Source of the DNA: Variovorax sp. Root473
GTDB taxonomy: Bacteria > Pseudomonadota > Gammaproteobacteria > Burkholderiales > Burkholderiaceae_C
Assembly (NCBI RefSeq): GCF_001426505.1
Contig: NZ_LMEV01000012.1
Span: 1 to 64,000 of the forward strand
DNA: 64,000 bases
Direction: 5' to 3'
Positions 54,614 to 64,000 of this stretch are shown here, piece by piece. The notes beneath the pieces are model-generated. The model saw only the letters and a list, made by a program, of their open reading frames with translations. It was not told the DNA's origin and did not search any database. Both the position numbers and the translations under genes were made by a program. Position 1 is the first letter of the stretch. Every line of letters begins with the position of its first letter.

Positions 54614-56161
54614 ATGACAACCCCCAGACTCCAGCTGGCGCACATCACCAAGCGGTACCCCGCGGTGGTGGCCAACAGCGACATCTCCCTGGCCGTGCAG
54701 CCCGGCGAAATCCATGCCGTGCTCGGAGAGAACGGCGCGGGCAAATCGACCCTGATGAAGATCATCTACGGCTCGGTCAAGCCCGACGAAGGCACCGTCA
54801 CCTTCGACGGCCAGGCGGTCAACCTGCGCAACCCGCAGCAGGCGCGGGCGCTGGGCATCAGCATGGTGTTCCAGCACTTCAGCCTGTTCGACACGCTCAC
54901 CGTGGCCGAGAACGTCTGGCTGGGCCTGGACAAGTCGCTCGCGCTGGCCGAGGTGGCCCGCAGCATCACGGCCAAGGCCAGCGAGTACGGCCTGGACATC
55001 GACCCCGCGCGCCCCGTGCACACGCTGTCGGTGGGCGAGATGCAGCGGGTGGAGATCATCCGCGCGCTGCTCACCAACCCCAAGCTGCTGATCCTCGACG
55101 AGCCGACCTCCGTGCTCACGCCGCAGGCCGTCATTCGTCTGTTCGGCGTGCTGAACAAGCTGGCCTCGGAAAGCTGCAGCATCCTGTACATCAGCCACAA
55201 GCTGCACGAGATCCAGGAGCTGTGCACGGCCTGCACCGTGCTGCGCGGCGGCAAGGTCACGGGCGTGTGCAACCCGCGCAACGAGAGCACCGAGTCGCTC
55301 TCGCGCCTGATGATCGGCAGCGAGCCGCCGCCGCTGCAGCACCGCCCGTTGCATGCCGGTGCGGTGGCGCTGCGCGTGCAGGGCCTGAAGCTGGTGCGCG
55401 AAGACCAGTTCGGCGTTGACCTCGACGGCATCTCTTTCGAGGTGCGCGCCGGCGAGGTCGTGGGCATTGCCGGTGTCTCGGGCAACGGCCAGAAGGAACT
55501 GCTCTACACGCTGTCGGGCGAGGACGTGCGCGCCGAAGCCTCGATGGTCCAGGTGTTCGACAAGCCCGCCGGCCGGCTGCGCCCGCGCGCGCGGCGCGCG
55601 CTGGGCCTGCACTTCGTGCCCGAGGAACGGCTGGGGCGCGGCGCGGTGCCCACGCTGGGCCTGGCGCACAACCTGCTGCTCACGCGCAGCAATGCGGTGG
55701 GCAAGGGCGGCTGGATTCGCACCGCCGAACTCGACAAGCAGGCGCGTTCCATCATCGAGCGCTTCAAGGTGAAGGCCGGCGGCCCGAACGCGGCGGCGCG
55801 CTCGCTGTCGGGCGGCAACCTGCAGAAATTCATCGTCGGCCGCGAGATCGACGCCAACCCCAAGCTCTTCATCGTCTCGCAGCCGACCTGGGGCGTGGAC
55901 GTGGGCGCGGCCGCGCTCATCCATGCCGAGATCCTCGCGTTGCGCGACGCCGGCTGCGCCGTGCTCGTGATCAGCGAGGAGCTTGACGAGCTGTTCAACA
56001 TCTGCGACCGGCTGCACGTGATCGCCAAGGGGCGGCTGTCGCCCTCGATCGACCGCGCGGCGGCCACGCTGCCGCAGATTGGCGAGTGGATGAGCGGCCT
56101 GTGGCCGCAGGCGCAGCCCCATCAGAACAACAAGAAGGAGGGCGCGCATGCTCAAGCTTGA
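54614..56161 (+). CDS. ABC transporter ATPase, nucleoside/BMP type
   Basis: A 515-residue protein with two ABC domains. Domain 1: Walker A GENGAGKSTL (about residues 38-47), signature LSVGEMQRVEIIRAL, Walker B LLILDEPTSVLT. Domain 2: GVSGNGQKELLYTLSGED, LSGGNLQKFIVGREI and a degenerate Walker B LFIVSQPTWGVDVG, as usual for YufO/NupO/RbsA-like tandem ATPases. It powers import by the two following permeases. The stop overlaps the next gene by 14 bases. The whole four-gene set (ATPase, two permeases, BMP lipoprotein) matches bacterial nucleoside importers. Confidence 0.92.
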   Translation: MTTPRLQLAHITKRYPAVVANSDISLAVQPGEIHAVLGENGAGKSTLMKIIYGSVKPDEGTVTFDGQAVNLRNPQQARALGISMVFQHFSLFDTLTVAENVWLGLDKSLALAEVARSITAKASEYGLDIDPARPVHTLSVGEMQRVEIIRALLTNPKLLILDEPTSVLTPQAVIRLFGVLNKLASESCSILYISHKLHEIQELCTACTVLRGGKVTGVCNPRNESTESLSRLMIGSEPPPLQHRPLHAGAVALRVQGLKLVREDQFGVDLDGISFEVRAGEVVGIAGVSGNGQKELLYTLSGEDVRAEASMVQVFDKPAGRLRPRARRALGLHFVPEERLGRGAVPTLGLAHNLLLTRSNAVGKGGWIRTAELDKQARSIIERFKVKAGGPNAAARSLSGGNLQKFIVGREIDANPKLFIVSQPTWGVDVGAAALIHAEILALRDAGCAVLVISEELDELFNICDRLHVIAKGRLSPSIDRAAATLPQIGEWMSGLWPQAQPHQNNKKEGAHAQA

Positions 56162-57293
56162 ACCCCGCCCGGAGCTGTCGCGCTTCTGGAGCTTTGCCTC
56201 GCCGATCCTGGCGCTGCTGATCACCGTGCTCATCGGCGTGGCGCTGTTCGCCGCGCTCGGCAAGGACCCGGTCAAGGGCCTGCAGGTGTTCTTCTACGAG
56301 CCGATCAAGAGCGGCTACGCCATCGGCGAGCTGATGGTGAAGGCCACGCCGCTGCTCATCATTGCACTGGGCCTGGCCGTGTGCTTTCGCTCCAACGTCT
56401 GGAACATCGGTGCCGAGGGGCAGTTCGTGTTCGGCGCCATCGCGGCGGGCGGCGTGGCGCTGCTGGCCGACAAGGGCACCGGCAGCTGGATCGTCGCGGC
56501 CATCCTGCTGGCGGGCATCGCGGGTGGCATGGCATGGGCGGGCATCGTCGCGTTCCTGCGCGACAAGTTCAACGCCAACGAAATCCTGGTGAGCCTGATG
56601 CTGGTCTACGTGGCCACGCTGATGCTGAGCTACCTGGTCTTCGGCCCCTGGAAAGACCCGCAGGGCTACAACTTTCCGCAGACCAAGACCTTCGAGGCGG
56701 TGACGCAGATCCCGCGGCTCATGAAGGGCTCGCGCGTGTCGATCGGGCTGATCATCGCGCTGGTCGGCGCGGGCGCGCTGTGGGTGTTCCTGTTCCGCAC
56801 GCGCGCGGGCTTCGCGCAGCAGGTCGGCGGGCTGGCGCCCGCGGCGGCGCGCTATGCGGGCTTCTCGGCACGCCGCGCGGTGTGGATCGCGCTGCTCACC
56901 TCGGGCGGCGCGGCCGGCCTGGCGGGCGCGCTCGAAGTGGCCGGCCCCATCGGCCAGCTCACGCCGTACGTGCCCGCGGGCTACGGCTTCGCGGCCATCA
57001 TCGTGGCCTTCGTTGGGCGCCTGCATCCGGTGGGCATGATCTTCTCGGCCCTCCTGATGAGCATGTTCTACATCGGCGGCGAACTCGCGCAGTCGCGCCT
57101 GGGCCTGCCCAAGTCGCTCACCGGCGTGTTCCAGGGCCTGCTGCTGTTCACGCTGCTGGCCTGCGACACGCTCATCGCCTACCGCATCCGCCGCAAGGCC
57201 GCCACGAAGGCGGCCGCACTGACCACGAGCTCGCTGCAGGCCAGTACGCCGCTCACCGCGCCGGTGGCGCGCCCCACCGAAGGGAGCCTCTGA
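56148..57293 (+). CDS. ABC transporter permease, nucleoside type (first)
   Basis: A 381-residue BPD_transp_2 permease with about nine hydrophobic segments. Features are LLIIALGLAVCFRSNVWNIGAEGQFVFGAIAAGGVAL and the coupling EAA-like region GGLAPAAARYAGFSARRAVWIALLTSGGAAGLAGALEVAGPIGQL. Similar to NupP/YufP, one of two unequal permeases of BMP-dependent importers. The start is 14 bases inside the ATPase gene, giving translational coupling; the stop is followed after two bases by the next ATG. Confidence 0.9.
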   Translation: MLKLEPRPELSRFWSFASPILALLITVLIGVALFAALGKDPVKGLQVFFYEPIKSGYAIGELMVKATPLLIIALGLAVCFRSNVWNIGAEGQFVFGAIAAGGVALLADKGTGSWIVAAILLAGIAGGMAWAGIVAFLRDKFNANEILVSLMLVYVATLMLSYLVFGPWKDPQGYNFPQTKTFEAVTQIPRLMKGSRVSIGLIIALVGAGALWVFLFRTRAGFAQQVGGLAPAAARYAGFSARRAVWIALLTSGGAAGLAGALEVAGPIGQLTPYVPAGYGFAAIIVAFVGRLHPVGMIFSALLMSMFYIGGELAQSRLGLPKSLTGVFQGLLLFTLLACDTLIAYRIRRKAATKAAALTTSSLQASTPLTAPVARPTEGSL

Positions 57294-57295
57294 CC

Positions 57296-58216
57296 ATGGA
57301 AAGCTACGCACTCCTCTTGGGCTCGACCCTGAGCGCGGGCACCGTGCTCGCCATCGCGGCGCTGGGCCTGTTGATCAACGAGAAGGCCGGCATCGTCAAC
57401 CTCGGCGCCGAGGGCATGATGCTGTGCGCCGCCATCGCGGGCTTCGCGACGGTGGTCATCACGCACAACCCCTGGCTCGGCTTCCTGGCCGGCATGGCGG
57501 CGGGTGCCTTGCTCGCGGCCTTCTTCGGCGTGCTCGTGATCTGGCTCAACACCAACCAGTACGCGACGGGCCTGGCGCTGAGCCTGTTCGGCGTCGGCTT
57601 CTCGGCCTTCGCGGGCATCAGCTTCGTGCAGGCCAAGCTGCCCGAGAGCACGCCCTTCGCCATTCCCGTGCTGGCCGATATTCCGCTGGCCGGCCCCGCG
57701 CTGTTCCGCCATCACCCGATGGTGTACGTGGCGGTGCTGCTCACCATCGGGCTCATCTGGTTCCTGTACCGCACCCGGGCCGGTCTCGTGCTGCGCTCGG
57801 TCGGCGAATCGCCCGAGTCGGCGCATGCGCTGGGCTACCCGGTGCGGCGCATCCGCTTCCTGGCGGTGATCGCAGGCGGTGCGCTGTGCGGGCTGGCGGG
57901 CGCGTACCTGTCGACCGTGTACACGCCGCTGTGGGTCGAGGGCATGGTCGCCGGCCGCGGCTGGATCGCGCTGGCGCTGACCACCTTCGCCACCTGGCGC
58001 CCCATTCGCGTGCTGCTCGGCGCCTACCTGTTCGGCGGCGTCTCGATGCTCGGTTTTCATCTGCAGAGCAGCGGCGTCGACGTGCCCTCGCAGTTTCTCA
58101 GCATGGCCCAGTACATCGCGCCGATCGTGGTGCTGGCGCTGATCTCGCGCAACCCGGCGTTCATCCGCATCAACATGCCGGCGTCGATGGGGAAACCGTT
58201 CTACCCCGGCTCATAA
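57296..58216 (+). CDS. ABC transporter permease, nucleoside type (second)
   Basis: A 306-residue permease of the NupQ/YufQ kind. LLINEKAGIVNLGAEGMMLCAAIAGF and GLALSLFGVGFSAFAGISFVQ are typical, as is GESPESAHALGYPVRRIRFLAVIAGGALCGLAGAYLSTVYTPLWVEGMVAGRGWIALALTTFATWRP. It starts with ATG at 57296, two bases after the first permease stop. The binding-protein gene begins 52 bases after its stop. Confidence 0.9.
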   Translation: MESYALLLGSTLSAGTVLAIAALGLLINEKAGIVNLGAEGMMLCAAIAGFATVVITHNPWLGFLAGMAAGALLAAFFGVLVIWLNTNQYATGLALSLFGVGFSAFAGISFVQAKLPESTPFAIPVLADIPLAGPALFRHHPMVYVAVLLTIGLIWFLYRTRAGLVLRSVGESPESAHALGYPVRRIRFLAVIAGGALCGLAGAYLSTVYTPLWVEGMVAGRGWIALALTTFATWRPIRVLLGAYLFGGVSMLGFHLQSSGVDVPSQFLSMAQYIAPIVVLALISRNPAFIRINMPASMGKPFYPGS

Positions 58217-58268
58217 TCGCGTTCTCGTTTTTTTGCCAACCCGTCCTTTTCTTCCGAGGATTTCGACA

Positions 58269-59438
58269 ATGAATGATCTGAACAAGCGTTCCCTGCTCAA
58301 GCTCGCCGCCCTCACCGCGGTGGCTTCGGCGGCCCTCATCGGCTGCGGCAAGAAGGAAGAGGCGGCCGCCCCCGCAGCATCGCCGGCACCGGCCCCCGCG
58401 GCCGCCCCGGCGCCCGCACCGGCGGCGCCGCTGAACATCGCATTCGCCTATGTCGGTCCCGTGGGCGACGGCGGCTGGTCCTTCGCGCACGACAACGCCC
58501 GCAAGGCGCTCGAGAAGGAATTCGGCGACAAGATCAAGACCACCTTCGTCGAAAGCGTGCCCGAGTCGGCCGACGCCGAGCGCGTGTTCCGCGACTTCGT
58601 GGGCCAGGGCAACAAGCTGATCTTCGGCACCACCTTCGGCTACATGGAGCCCATGCTCAAGGTCGCCAACGACAGCAAGGACGTGAAGTTCGAGCACGCG
58701 ACCGGCTACAAGACCGCCGAGAACATGCGCACCTACGACAGCCGCACCTACGAAGGCGCATACATGGCCGGCGTGATCGCCGGCTCCATGACCAAGAGCA
58801 ACACGCTGGGCGTGGTCGGCTCGGTGCCGATCCCTGAAGTGCTGCGCAACATCAACAGCTTCACGCTGGGCGCGCAGTCGGTCAACCCGAAGATCACGAC
58901 CAAGGTCGTGTGGGTGAACGAGTGGTTCAGCCCGCCCAAGGAAACCGAAGCCGCCACCGCCCTCATCAACGGCGGCGCCGACGTGCTGTTCCAGAACACC
59001 GACTCGCCGGCCGTGCTCAAGACCGCGCAGGAAAAGGGCAAGCGCGCCTTCGGCTGGGACTCCGACATGACCGCCTACGGCCCGAAGGCCCACCTGGGCT
59101 CGGCCATCATCAACTGGGCACCGTACTACATCAAGACCACGCAGGACGCACTGGACGGCAAGTGGACCACCGGCCAGACCTGGTGGGGCGTGAAGGAAGG
59201 CGCGATCGACATCGTCTCGATCGCCGAAGACGTGCCGGCCGAAGCCAAGGCCAAGGTCGAGGAAGTGAAGAAGGGCCTGAAGGACGGCAGCTTCTCGATC
59301 TGGAAGGGCCCGATCGTCGGCCAGGACGGCAAGGAGCTGATCGCCAAGGACGCGGTCGCCGACGACAAGTTCCTGTCGGGCGTCAACTTCTACGTCAAGG
59401 GCGTCGAAGGCAAGGTGCCGGGCGGCGACAAGAAGTAA
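58269..59438 (+). CDS. BMP-family substrate-binding lipoprotein
   Basis: A 389-residue lipoprotein with lipobox LIGC (Cys near residue 26), an Ala/Pro linker (about 34-56), then a BMP/PnrA fold: IAFAYVGPVGDGGWSFAHDNARKALEKEF, GTTFGYMEPMLKVANDSKDVKFEHATGYKTAENMRTYDSRTYEGAYMAGVIAGSMTKSNTLGVVGSVPIPEVLRNINSFTLGAQ and NTDSPAVLKTAQEKGKRAFGWDSDM. Members bind purine nucleosides; the aromatic and Asp positions for nucleoside binding appear present. The substrate may be a nucleoside or another purine. Ribosome binding site GAGGATTTCGACA. Confidence 0.9.
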   Translation: MNDLNKRSLLKLAALTAVASAALIGCGKKEEAAAPAASPAPAPAAAPAPAPAAPLNIAFAYVGPVGDGGWSFAHDNARKALEKEFGDKIKTTFVESVPESADAERVFRDFVGQGNKLIFGTTFGYMEPMLKVANDSKDVKFEHATGYKTAENMRTYDSRTYEGAYMAGVIAGSMTKSNTLGVVGSVPIPEVLRNINSFTLGAQSVNPKITTKVVWVNEWFSPPKETEAATALINGGADVLFQNTDSPAVLKTAQEKGKRAFGWDSDMTAYGPKAHLGSAIINWAPYYIKTTQDALDGKWTTGQTWWGVKEGAIDIVSIAEDVPAEAKAKVEEVKKGLKDGSFSIWKGPIVGQDGKELIAKDAVADDKFLSGVNFYVKGVEGKVPGGDKK

Positions 59439-59471
59439 TCATTGATCGATCGCTTCGGCGATTGCCACGAG

Positions 59472-59499
59472 AAGGGTCGTCTGCGGACGGCCCTTTTTT
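59472..59499 (+). terminator. Rho-independent terminator after the BMP operon
   Basis: AAGGGTCGTC-TGCG-GACGGCCCTT followed by TTTT. A 10-bp stem with one mismatch plus a T tract, 34 bases after the lipoprotein stop. A clear end for the transporter operon. Confidence 0.82.
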
Positions 59500-59522
59500 C
59501 ATTCAGGAAAAGGATTCACACC

Positions 59523-59900
59523 ATGAAGCTGCAAGGGGTCATGGCGGCAGGTGCGGCACTGTTGGCCGTGTCGTCGTCGTTCGCCGCACCGCCGGCGTTC
59601 TCGAAGGAAGAGCAGCGCCTGCGCAAGGCCGTGGACGACGCCGAGATGTGTTTTCACTTCGCCGGCGAATTCAACGGCGACGGTTCGGCGCACGATAAGG
59701 AGGTGGCGCGCCAGCAGCGCCAGCATTGCGGAAAGAAGAGCCAGGAACTGGTGCTGCGGGCCTACCGCAAGAACCCGCAGGATGTGCGGCTCTACCCGGC
59801 GGTGCTGAGGCTGGACGGGCTGATGCCGGGGCTCACGTTGCCCGCGGCCGAGAAGGCGCGGCTGTGCGCCGTGGCCAGGACGGAGCTGGCCTGTCCCTGA
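59523..59900 (+). CDS. small periplasmic protein of unknown function
   Basis: A 125-residue protein with a signal peptide (MKLQGVMAAGAALLAVSSSFAA, cleavage near residue 23). The mature part is helical and has four Cys (EMCFHFAGEF, QHCGKKS, RLCAVA, ELACP) that could form two disulfides. Homology was not recognised. It lies after the terminator, with only 23 bases between the T tract and the start codon, so it may be expressed from its own promoter or by read-through. Confidence 0.65.
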   Translation: MKLQGVMAAGAALLAVSSSFAAPPAFSKEEQRLRKAVDDAEMCFHFAGEFNGDGSAHDKEVARQQRQHCGKKSQELVLRAYRKNPQDVRLYPAVLRLDGLMPGLTLPAAEKARLCAVARTELACP

Positions 59901-59906
59901 GCCCGC

Positions 59907-60299
59907 TTACTGCGCAGCCGCCTGCAGCTGCGCCGCCATCTTCTGGTGGATCAGGTTCACCGCCTTCAGCGGACGCAGCATCACCTTGAACTCGGTGATC
60001 TGCCCCTGGGCGTTCCACTTCATCATGTCGACGCCGTTGATCGCGATGCCATCCAGTTCAAGTTCGAACTCAAGCACCGCGTCATTCGGCCCCTGGAGTT
60101 CGCGCACGTAGCGGAAGCTCTCGTTGAAGAAGACCTGGAAGGCCGCGGCGAGGTACTGCTTCGTGATCGCCTTGCCGACCTGCGGCCGGTGCACCACGGG
60201 TGAGAGGAAGACGGCGTCGTCGGCCAGCAGGGTGTCCAGGCCCGCCACGTCGCGTGTCTTGACGAGCCGGTGCCAGGTGGAAAGGGTGTCGATCGCCAT
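59907..60299 (-). CDS. NTF2-like / SnoaL-type protein
   Basis: A 130-residue protein with an NTF2-like fold pattern: IDTLSTWHRLVKTRDVAGLDTLLADDAVFLSPVVHRPQVGKAITKQYLAAAFQVF, then strands with AVLEFELELDGIAINGVDMMKWNAQGQITEFKVMLRP. Members act as small isomerases, hydrolases or ligand binders; the function is not predictable here. The ATG at 60299 has GAGGAGACCC in front. The stop is six bases from the convergent neighbour. It is downstream of fabB on the same strand. Confidence 0.78.
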   Translation of the reverse strand: MAIDTLSTWHRLVKTRDVAGLDTLLADDAVFLSPVVHRPQVGKAITKQYLAAAFQVFFNESFRYVRELQGPNDAVLEFELELDGIAINGVDMMKWNAQGQITEFKVMLRPLKAVNLIHQKMAAQLQAAAQ

Positions 60300-60393
60300 G
60301 GGTCTCCTCGCGGTGTGGATGGGGAAACCCAGTCTAGCCAAGCGCCGACGGGCCCATCGTCGCGGGCGCGACGGGGCCCGACAGGCGGCAGGA

Positions 60394-61614
60394 CTACGCG
60401 TCCTTCCAGCGCTTGAGCACCAGCGTGGCGTTGGTGCCGCCGAAGCCGAAGCTGTTGCTCATCACCGTGTCGACGGTGGCGTTCTCGCGCGTCGCGGTGA
60501 GGATCGGCATGTCGGCCACTTCGGGGTCGAGCGCTTCGATGTTGGCCGAGCCGGCCATGAAGCGGCCTTCCATCATCAGCAGGCAGTAGATCGCCTCGTG
60601 CACGCCCGCGGCGCCCAGCGAGTGGCCCGACAGGCTCTTGGTGGAGCTGATGGCCGGCGCCTTGTCGCCGAAGACTTCGCGCACGCCCTTCATTTCCATG
60701 ACGTCGCCCACGGGCGTGGAGGTGCCGTGGGTGTTCAGGTAGTCGATGGGCGTGTCGACGGTGGACATGGCCATCTGCATGCAGCGCACGGCGCCTTCGC
60801 CGCTGGGTGCGACCATGTCGTAGCCGTCGGAGGTGGCGCCGTAGCCGACGATCTCGGCGTAGATTTTTGCGCCGCGCGCCAGTGCGTGGTCGAGCGACTC
60901 CACCACGACCATGCCGCCGCCGCCCGCGATGACGAAGCCGTCGCGCTCGGCGTCGTAGGCGCGCGAGGCCTTCTCGGGCGTGTCGTTGTACTTGGTGGAC
61001 AGCGCACCCATGGCGTCGAACAGGAACGACTGGGTCCAGTGTTCTTCTTCGCCGCCGCCGGCGAACACGATGTCCTGCTTGCCCATCTGGATCTGCTCCA
61101 TGGCGTTGCCGATGCAGTGCGCGCTGGTGGCGCAAGCCGAGGCGATGGAGTAGTTCAGGCCCTTGATCTTGAAGGGCGTGGCCAGGCAGGCGGACACGGT
61201 GCTGCTCATGGTCCGCGTCACGCGGTAGGGGCCCACGCGCTTGACGCCCTTTTCGCGCAGCAGGTCGAGCGCTTCCATCTGGTTGAGCGTGGAGGCGCCG
61301 CCCGATCCGGCAATGAGGCCGGTGCGCGGGTTGGACACCTGCTCCTCGGTCAGGCCGGCGTCAGCGATGGCGTCCTTCATGGCCAGGTAGGCGTAGGCCG
61401 CCGCGTGGCCGACGAAGCGATACAGCTTGCGGTCGATGAGGTCTTCGAGGGGAAGGTCGATGGAGCCGGCCACCTGGCTGCGCAGGCCCATTTCGGCATA
61501 GGCCGGCTGGAACCGGATGCCGGGGCGGCTGGCGCGCAGGTTGGCGGAGACGGTCTCCTTGTCGTTGCCCAGGCACGAAACGATGCCCAGACCGGTGATG
61601 ACGACGCGGCGCAT
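60394..61614 (-). CDS. fabB: 3-oxoacyl-[acyl-carrier-protein] synthase I
   Basis: A 406-residue condensing enzyme. The catalytic triad is visible: Cys in [14 protein letters not shown] (about residue 163), His in [13 protein letters not shown] (about 298) and His in [18 protein letters not shown] (about 333). It elongates unsaturated acyl chains. It follows fabA by ten bases; a fabA-fabB operon is the standard arrangement for anaerobic-type unsaturated fatty acid synthesis in proteobacteria. The C-terminus [17 protein letters not shown] is intact. Confidence 0.95.
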   Translation of the reverse strand: MRRVVITGLGIVSCLGNDKETVSANLRASRPGIRFQPAYAEMGLRSQVAGSIDLPLEDLIDRKLYRFVGHAAAYAYLAMKDAIADAGLTEEQVSNPRTGLIAGSGGASTLNQMEALDLLREKGVKRVGPYRVTRTMSSTVSACLATPFKIKGLNYSIASACATSAHCIGNAMEQIQMGKQDIVFAGGGEEEHWTQSFLFDAMGALSTKYNDTPEKASRAYDAERDGFVIAGGGGMVVVESLDHALARGAKIYAEIVGYGATSDGYDMVAPSGEGAVRCMQMAMSTVDTPIDYLNTHGTSTPVGDVMEMKGVREVFGDKAPAISSTKSLSGHSLGAAGVHEAIYCLLMMEGRFMAGSANIEALDPEVADMPILTATRENATVDTVMSNSFGFGGTNATLVLKRWKDA

Positions 61615-61624
61615 GGCAAAGCCC

Positions 61625-62140
61625 TCAGAAGTTGTCGGTGGAAGTGAACACGCCGACCCGCAGGCCCTCGGCGGTGTAGATCTGGCGGCCGTCGACGCTC
61701 ACCGAGCCGTCGGCGATGGCCAGGTTCAGCTTGCCCTTGAGCACGCGCTTGATCTGGATGCTGTAGGTGACGAGCTTGGCGGTCGGCAAGACCTGGCCCG
61801 TGAACTTCACCTCGCCCGAGCCGAGCGCGCGGCCGCGGCCCGGCAGGCCCTGCCAGCCGAGGAAGAAGCCGACCAGTTGCCACATGGCGTCCAGGCCCAG
61901 GCAGCCCGGCATGACCGGGTCGCCTTCGAAGTGGCAGGCGAAAAACCACAGGTCGGGCGTGATGTCCAGCTCGGCCGTGAGTTCGCCCTTGCCGTAGGTA
62001 CCGCCCTCGGCGCTGATGTGGGTGATGCGGTCCACCATCAGCATGTTCGGGGCGGGCAGCTGTGCGTTGCCGGGGCCGAACAGTTCGCCGCGGCTGCAGC
62101 GCAGCAGGTCTTCGCGGGTGAAGGCGTTTTGTAGGGTCAT
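61625..62140 (-). CDS. fabA: 3-hydroxydecanoyl-ACP dehydratase/isomerase
   Basis: A 171-residue hotdog-fold enzyme. Catalytic His in [31 protein letters not shown] (about residue 70) and Asp in the same stretch (LGLDAMWQ, about 84) match FabA. It dehydrates 3-hydroxydecanoyl-ACP and isomerises the product, starting the unsaturated branch. The start codon is at 62140. The 238-base gap to the divergent deaminase gene holds a CGTATACG palindrome. Confidence 0.95.
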   Translation of the reverse strand: MTLQNAFTREDLLRCSRGELFGPGNAQLPAPNMLMVDRITHISAEGGTYGKGELTAELDITPDLWFFACHFEGDPVMPGCLGLDAMWQLVGFFLGWQGLPGRGRALGSGEVKFTGQVLPTAKLVTYSIQIKRVLKGKLNLAIADGSVSVDGRQIYTAEGLRVGVFTSTDNF

Positions 62141-62261
62141 GCGAGTCGATCAAGGACGGCGCCAGGGCACGAATGCACGCTGCGCGCGGAGTGGAGGGAA
62201 CACACCCGATGCCGGGCCTGCCGGGGTGCAAGCCTATCGCATCCTGCGCGGCCAGATTTGA

Positions 62262-64000
<1,739 letters not shown>

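Noticed and set aside
52937-56275. 1112-codon minus-strand open frame across the permease and ABC ATPase genes
   Set aside because: It crosses two well-supported plus-strand genes and two intergenic gaps including a terminator; composition is typical of antisense in high-GC DNA.

Overview
The window looks like a chromosomal segment of a high-GC betaproteobacterium of the Comamonadaceae, most probably Variovorax or a close relative. I infer this from codon usage, gene neighbourhoods (PuuD-type urate oxidase, long IorAB, tartrate dehydrogenase, FecI/FecR/receptor operon, FhaC/FhaB pair) and intergenic hairpin elements of a kind I associate with that family. No rRNA, tRNA, CRISPR, prophage or insertion sequence was seen. 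Genes are tightly packed and mostly in short operons.

Layout. 1-2560: edge of a peptide-type ABC permease, a tartrate/D-malate dehydrogenase and a divergent aldo/keto reductase. 2577-7281: purine uptake and ureide genes on the minus strand (xanthine-type NCS2 permease; NCS1 allantoin-type permease, hydantoin/allantoin racemase, FCD-GntR regulator). 7533-13480: iron-uptake operon (ECF sigma factor, FecR, signalling TonB receptor, DUF3649 protein, PepSY protein) behind a Fur-like palindrome. 13699-24217: two-partner secretion pair with a 2925-residue filamentous haemagglutinin-like exoprotein. 24401-35445: ureide/urate cluster: an odd M20 hydrolase, a UraD-AllC fusion, PuuE allantoinase and a second FCD-GntR regulator on minus; hydroxyisourate hydrolase, XdhC, membrane urate oxidase PuuD, glycerate kinase and a semialdehyde dehydrogenase on plus. 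35556-39715: an mgtA operon with a leader region containing a short ORF that starts Met-Asp-Pro-Asp-Pro (compare enterobacterial MgtL) and a hairpin that hides the next ribosome binding site. 40474-46746: indolepyruvate oxidoreductase operon (iorAB, TctC-like protein, thioesterase) with a divergent LysR gene. 46912-51944: TauE-like exporter and xanthine dehydrogenase xdhAB. 52039-59438: LysR regulator, AzgA-like purine permease and a BMP/nucleoside ABC transporter. 59523-64000: two small proteins, fabB-fabA, adenine deaminase and a truncated MFS gene.

How it fits together. The theme is purine salvage and breakdown: adenine to hypoxanthine (adenine deaminase), hypoxanthine/xanthine to urate (XdhAB with XdhC), urate to hydroxyisourate (PuuD), then HIU hydrolase, OHCU decarboxylase, allantoin racemase, allantoinase and allantoate amidohydrolase, with four separate uptake systems. 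A palindrome TGTATACA (or close variant) lies upstream of five of these units, which suggests one regulon controlled by the FCD-GntR proteins encoded here.

Most interesting for follow-up: the mgtA leader (MgtL-like peptide plus SD-sequestering hairpin), the TGTATACA purine regulon, the UraD-AllC fusion, the M20 protein lacking canonical metal ligands, and paired GGACTTNAGTCC palindromes in front of the two-partner secretion operon.
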